A stretch of 64,000 nt of DNA from positions 1 to 64,000 of the forward strand of contig JAUIGL010000029.1 in the NCBI GenBank assembly GCA_030430165.1, given 5' to 3'. Positions within the stretch are counted from its first letter, which is position 1. Every line of letters starts with the position of its first letter. Below are positions 60,558 through 64,000 of this stretch, piece after piece. The DNA comes from a bacterium. Its GTDB lineage: Bacteria > Desulfobacterota > Binatia > HRBIN30 > CADEER01. Below the pieces are notes generated by a model. The model saw nothing but the letters and a program-made list of their open reading frames with translations, was not told where the DNA came from and did not search any database. Position numbers and translations under genes: made by a program.

Positions 60558-62210
60558 ATGGCAAACCTCCTGCGCAGACGCGGCACGCGACCGGCTCGGT
60601 TTCGACGCGCGCCGGCCGTCGCGATCGCCAGCATGCTGTCCGTGGCGCTGATGGCCGCGAGCGCCAGCGCGCGCGATGCCACCATCAAGTTCACCGGGTT
60701 CGCCACCGTCGACGGCGCCCCCGAGGGGTCGTTCCTCTCCGAGGGCTTCCAAGCCGGCGAAGTCGTCGACATGACGATCGTCATCGACGAGCTGACCAGC
60801 GACTCCGACGGCGCGGCGGGCGCCGCCATCTACAACGACCCCGACTCGGTCACGACCTTCGAAGGCCAGACCTCGGGCGCCACGGTGAGCTTCACCGGCT
60901 TCGGCTTTCGTCTGGCGAGCTCGACCCATCTCGACCCCGAGAGCAACTCGACGGTACCCCCCTCGGGCGGGAATCCGTCCGGTAGCTACACCCGCGACTG
61001 GGACGTGTTCAGCTTCAAGCCACCGATTTCTGACGTCAACAACCTCTTCACCGTGCTCGCCGAGCTGCCCAAGCTCGACATCCGCGACGTCTCGGCCGAC
61101 GGGTTTGCGATCCGCTCGCCCACCGGCACCAGCAACATCACCGAGTTCCAGTATCGCCGGGTCTGCGACGACGCCGCGATGACCCCATGCACGCAGGACT
61201 CCGACTGTCCGCCCGCTGGCGGCGCCAACGCGCCGTACGAATGCCGGCTGCCGTCGGTGGTGGTGACCCTCGAGCAAGGTTGCGGCAACGGTATCGTCGA
61301 AACCGGTGAGACCTGCGACACCACCTGCTGCGACTCGACCTGCGACAACTTCGCCTCGGCCGGCACCGTCTGCCGCCCAGTCGCCGGCGACTGCGACGTA
61401 GAAGAGACCTGCTCCGGCGCCGACGACATCTGCCCGCCCGACGGCTTCGTCGCCGGTGGCACCGAGTGCCGGGCTCAGGCCGGGCTGTGCGACGTCGCCG
61501 AGGACTGCACCGGCGCCAGCGCCGATTGCCCGGCCGACGGCTTCGTCGCCGGCGGCACCGAGTGCCGCCCCAGCATCGGCGACTGCGACCAGCCGGAAGA
61601 CTGCACGGGCGCCGGCCCGCTGTGCCCGCCCGACACGCTCAGTCAGTTCACCTGCGGCACCATCTGCCGGCCGGCGCAGGGCGCCTGCGACACGGCGGAC
61701 TTCTGCGAATCGTTCGCCCTCACCGGCAACTTCGACTGCCCGGGCGAGGTGACCGCGTGCACCGCGACCGCGACACCGACGTCGACGCCGACGCAAACAC
61801 CGACCGATACGCCGAGCGAAACTCCGACCAGCACACCCACATCGACGCCAACCCAAACCCCCACCAGCACACCTACCTCGACGCCGACGCAAACACCGAC
61901 CAGCACACCTACTTCGACGCCGACGGAAACTCCGACAGCGACGCCGACGGTGACACCGAGTAGTACCCCGACCAGCACCCCGACGACGGCGCCCAACGAG
62001 GATACCGCCGGCGGCTTCGCCTGCGACGACGCCTTCGACAACGATGCCGACGGCCTGATCGACTGCGACGACCCGGACTGCGACGATGTCGGCCTGTGCC
62101 TGGCGACGCAGGCACCCGCGACCTCGCCGCGCACGACTGCAGGCGGCGTTCTGCTGCTGGTGGCGATCGGCCTGCTCGCGCTGCGCCGCAGCCGACGGAC
62201 AACGGTTTGA
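60558..62210 (+). CDS. Surface protein: disintegrin-like Cys repeats, Thr/Pro stalk, C-terminal anchor
   Basis: 550 residues from ATG 60558 (GTG 60528 is an alternative). Signal peptide about 15-42 (SMLSVALMAASASA). Residues about 43-230 form a beta-sandwich-like domain. A Cys-rich region (about 238-398) consists of disintegrin-like repeats: CGNGIVETGETCD, CDVEETCSGADDICPPDGF, CDVAEDCTGASADCPADGF. A 75-residue mucin-like stalk of TPT/STPTQ units follows, then an acidic Ca-binding loop (DNDADGLIDCDDPDCDD). A C-terminal tripartite sorting signal follows: GGVLLLVAIGLLAL plus RRSRR. Probably cell-surface. The stalk is an obvious O-glycosylation candidate. Confidence 0.8.
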   Translation: MANLLRRRGTRPARFRRAPAVAIASMLSVALMAASASARDATIKFTGFATVDGAPEGSFLSEGFQAGEVVDMTIVIDELTSDSDGAAGAAIYNDPDSVTTFEGQTSGATVSFTGFGFRLASSTHLDPESNSTVPPSGGNPSGSYTRDWDVFSFKPPISDVNNLFTVLAELPKLDIRDVSADGFAIRSPTGTSNITEFQYRRVCDDAAMTPCTQDSDCPPAGGANAPYECRLPSVVVTLEQGCGNGIVETGETCDTTCCDSTCDNFASAGTVCRPVAGDCDVEETCSGADDICPPDGFVAGGTECRAQAGLCDVAEDCTGASADCPADGFVAGGTECRPSIGDCDQPEDCTGAGPLCPPDTLSQFTCGTICRPAQGACDTADFCESFALTGNFDCPGEVTACTATATPTSTPTQTPTDTPSETPTSTPTSTPTQTPTSTPTSTPTQTPTSTPTSTPTETPTATPTVTPSSTPTSTPTTAPNEDTAGGFACDDAFDNDADGLIDCDDPDCDDVGLCLATQAPATSPRTTAGGVLLLVAIGLLALRRSRRTTV

Positions 62211-62299
62211 TGATCGCGCCCCCGACTGCCTACCGTTGCCGGCTTCGATCCCGCACTGCTAGGGTGCGCCGGCGTTGACCGGCGCTATTCCGACCGACC

Positions 62300-63136
62300 A
62301 TGAGCGATTCCAAGAAGACCAAAAAGCAGCTCATCGAAGAGCTCGAGCAGTTGCGGCGACAGGTCGCGACCAAGAAGGACGAGGACCAGCCGACCGGCGC
62401 CGATCTGTCGCGCCGCGACGTGCTCAAGGTGGCCTGGACCGCGCCGGTCATTCTGTCGATTCCGCTGCAATCGTCGCCGGGCCACGCGCAGCCCGGGCAG
62501 ACCGTGGCGCCCGGCTGTCCGACGATGATGCCGACGGAGAGTCCGACCACACCGGCGACCACTCTGCGACCGACGCTCCCTCCGACCAGCGCGGAACCGA
62601 GTCCGGCGGTCGAGCCCACCCCGGCCCCGATCATGTCCCCCACCAGGGCGCCGACGACGAATCCGACGGGACAGCCGACTCTCGCGCCGATCATGCAACC
62701 CTCCAGGGCGCCGACGACGAACCCGACGGGACAGCCGACCCTCGCGCCGATCATGCAACCCTCCAGGGCGCCGACCGTCCCGGTGCCGACCAACAGTCCC
62801 ACCCCTGTGCCGGTCACCGCAAGCCCCACCCAGTCGCCGACCAACACCCCAACCACTCCGCAGCCGACCGACAGTCCCACCCCTGTGCCGGTCACCGCAA
62901 GCCCCACCCAGTCGCCGACCAACACCCCGACCACTCCGCAGCCGACCGACAGTCCCACTCCCGTGCCGATCACGGCAAGCCCCACCCAGTCGCCGACCAA
63001 CATGGAACCGACCCAGAACCTGCAAGTTCGAGCAGACGATCAGCAGACCGCCTTCCCCACCGTCGCCCTGCACGCCTTTCCCGCCGCGGCACCGACGCCA
63101 CGCCTCGAGACGGCCCTGTTCAGCTTCGACGACTGA
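62300..63136 (+). CDS. Thr/Pro/Ser repeat protein with Tat-like leader and WxxPxI motif
   Basis: 278 residues. A basic coiled-coil start (KKTKKQLIEELEQLRRQ, about 5-25) precedes LSRRDVLKVAWTAPVILSIP, a twin-arginine-like leader (R38 R39) that also contains W46-x-x-P49-x-I51. After SPGHAQ (likely cleavage site), residues about 65-235 are almost only P, T, S, Q and N, built from 20- and 26-residue repeats; no Cys beyond one. The C-terminal 43 residues return to normal composition. Three bases separate its stop from the PqqD-glycosyltransferase gene, so the two are surely one transcript. Best reading: secreted repeat protein, probable glycosylation substrate (inference). Confidence 0.8.
   Translation: MSDSKKTKKQLIEELEQLRRQVATKKDEDQPTGADLSRRDVLKVAWTAPVILSIPLQSSPGHAQPGQTVAPGCPTMMPTESPTTPATTLRPTLPPTSAEPSPAVEPTPAPIMSPTRAPTTNPTGQPTLAPIMQPSRAPTTNPTGQPTLAPIMQPSRAPTVPVPTNSPTPVPVTASPTQSPTNTPTTPQPTDSPTPVPVTASPTQSPTNTPTTPQPTDSPTPVPITASPTQSPTNMEPTQNLQVRADDQQTAFPTVALHAFPAAAPTPRLETALFSFDD
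62641..62774 (+). repeat. 60-bp tandem repeats encoding RAPTTNPTGQPTLAPIMQPS
   Basis: Two consecutive 60-bp units (62641-62700, 62701-62760) differ at only a few positions, and a third begins at 62761 and breaks after about 14 bases. High DNA identity, not only protein similarity, shows recent duplication. They encode a 20-residue Thr/Pro unit of the repeat protein. Confidence 0.85.
62789..63004 (+). repeat. 78-bp tandem repeats encoding SPTPVPVTASPTQSPTNTPT units
   Basis: Units start at 62789, 62867 and 62945, exactly 78 bases apart. The first two are nearly identical, and the third has a few changes and is cut short at the end. Each encodes a 26-residue Ser/Thr/Pro unit. Copy number is likely to vary between strains. 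Confidence 0.85.
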
Positions 63137-63139
63137 TCG

Positions 63140-64000
63140 ATGTCGAGCGAGACGCCGGAAGCCGACGCAGCCGAACGCGCACCAGCCCAACCCGCCCCGC
63201 ACAGGCGCCCGGTACGGCCGCGCCAACGGCCCGGTATCGAGGCCTACGAAGTCGCCAACGAGATGGTCGTGCTGCCGTCCGGCGGCGACCGCGTCTACGC
63301 CCTCAACGAGTCCGGCAAGGAAGTCTTCCAGCACTGCGACGGGCGCAACTCGCTCGAGGACATCGTCAGCGCCCTCGCCGCTCGCTTCGACGCCGGCGAA
63401 GCGCTGCTGACGGCCGACGTCGCAACCGCGCTGTTCGACCTGCAAGAGCTCGGCCTGGTCTACGTTCCGGCACGCACCGACGGCGCCAGCTCGATCGCGC
63501 CGGCGACCGCGCCGCGCACCCGGCCGAACGTGCGCTTCGTGTTCGGCATCGAGGACACGCCCTACTTCCACTGGCAACTGGCCATTCTCTTCGAATCGAT
63601 GGCCGGGCAACTGCCCGACGGATGGGACGTCACCGTAGTCGTCTGCAACGACGGCGCGCAGGTGTCCGACGACCTCGCGCAGATCCTCGCCACCTACGGC
63701 GTGCGCCTGCGCACCGGCGTCAGCCTCGCCGACCGACACAACATCGATTTCGCCAGCGGCGGCGAGCGCTACGTGCCGATGCACCGGGTCGAGGCGTTGA
63801 GCGTGATCCGCGGAGAGGTCGAGCCCGACGACGTCGTCTGCCTGATGGACACCGACGTGTTTCTCTACGGCAACCTACAAGAGCATCTGTTCCCCACCGG
63901 CAACGCCATGGCGCGCAACTGGATCATCTCCGAAGAGCGCTATTTCAGCTTTGCCACGAAAGGCGAGCGCGGCGTGTCCCTGCCCAAGCTGCTCGAAGCC
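63140..64000 (+). CDS. PqqD-glycosyltransferase (GT-A) fusion, cut by window end
   Basis: 287 residues visible, no stop before the window end. Residues 1-30 are a Pro/Arg-rich linker. About 34-110 is a PqqD-like winged-helix domain: VVLPSGGDRVYALNESGKEV, CDGRNSLEDIVSALAARF and ALFDLQELGLVYV. From about 130 a glycosyltransferase-like domain begins: VRFVFGIEDTPYFHWQLAIL, then VVCLMDTDVFLYGNL, with D237-T-D239 as a DxD metal/sugar-nucleotide motif. PqqD domains bind leader peptides in RiPP pathways; fused here to a GT-A fold, it may guide glycosylation of the repeat protein encoded three bases upstream. The C-terminus is unknown. Confidence 0.75.
   Translation, partial: MSSETPEADAAERAPAQPAPHRRPVRPRQRPGIEAYEVANEMVVLPSGGDRVYALNESGKEVFQHCDGRNSLEDIVSALAARFDAGEALLTADVATALFDLQELGLVYVPARTDGASSIAPATAPRTRPNVRFVFGIEDTPYFHWQLAILFESMAGQLPDGWDVTVVVCNDGAQVSDDLAQILATYGVRLRTGVSLADRHNIDFASGGERYVPMHRVEALSVIRGEVEPDDVVCLMDTDVFLYGNLQEHLFPTGNAMARNWIISEERYFSFATKGERGVSLPKLLEA

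Noticed and set aside
62641..63004. CRISPR-like regularly spaced repeats
   Set aside because: Repeats are tandem without spacers, in frame within a protein gene, and no cas genes are near.
62285..63784. 499-codon antisense frame over the repeat protein and PqqD-GT gene, and a Gly/Val-rich frame (62230-63003)
   Set aside because: Repetitive Gly-Val sequence is the mirror of the Thr/Pro repeats; no start signals or motifs.

Overview
The window is a GC-rich stretch (roughly two thirds G+C by eye) from a Gram-negative bacterium. It encodes lipoproteins with lipoboxes, Tat-type leaders, outer-membrane beta-barrels, multiheme c-type cytochromes and many secreted proteins with Thr/Pro spacers or dockerin-like C-termini. 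That gene style recalls uncultivated deltaproteobacterial lineages of the Binatota/Desulfobacterota kind. This placement is an inference from style only: no rRNA or tRNA gene was seen in the window.

Layout. 1-4585: a decayed propeller/dockerin gene, a peroxiredoxin (ahpC), an intact secreted propeller-dockerin protein and a Tat-exported amidohydrolase. 5018-10136: a five-gene extracellular electron transfer operon (nonaheme lipoprotein, decaheme MtrA/DmsE-like cytochrome, MtrB/PioB-like barrel, NapC/NirT-like quinol dehydrogenase, small membrane protein), preceded by three palindromes with TCTC/GAGA half-sites. 10254-18599: a monoheme cytochrome, a DUF3604 protein, an acyl-CoA dehydrogenase, an SDR and a Rieske oxygenase. 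15983-23386 also carries four sulfatase-fold genes, and a fifth lies at 36030-37397. 23451-33141: a glutaminase-STAS-cNMP fusion, then a TPR-barrel/FecR/lipoprotein operon converging on a CHASE2 adenylate cyclase with a periplasmic binding protein. 37562-45168: a small exported peptide and a MoxR/DUF58/DUF4350/DUF4129 operon converging on RDD and SpoIIM-like genes, with a MITE-like element at the junction. 45389-52730: DUF1295, a YpsA-like protein, a DASS transporter, a YfhO-like protein, a truncated phosphodiesterase and two crotonases.

52794-64000 looks like an envelope-glycan and surface-protein modification island. It has an MBOAT/SGNH O-acylation pair, a nucleotidyltransferase-PqqD-GT10 fusion, a GT23-like fucosyltransferase with a frameshifted tail, a disintegrin-like Thr/Pro-rich surface protein, a Tat-leader Thr/Pro repeat protein and, three bases after its stop codon, a PqqD-glycosyltransferase fusion cut by the window end. 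The most interesting hypothesis is that PqqD domains, known as peptide-recognition modules in RiPP systems, guide glycosyltransferases to mucin-like Thr/Pro repeat proteins. The adjacent repeat protein carries a WxxPxI motif in its leader, reminiscent of the YxxPxL motif bound by PqqD-like domains in lasso peptide systems. Several dispersed non-coding repeat families lie between genes.
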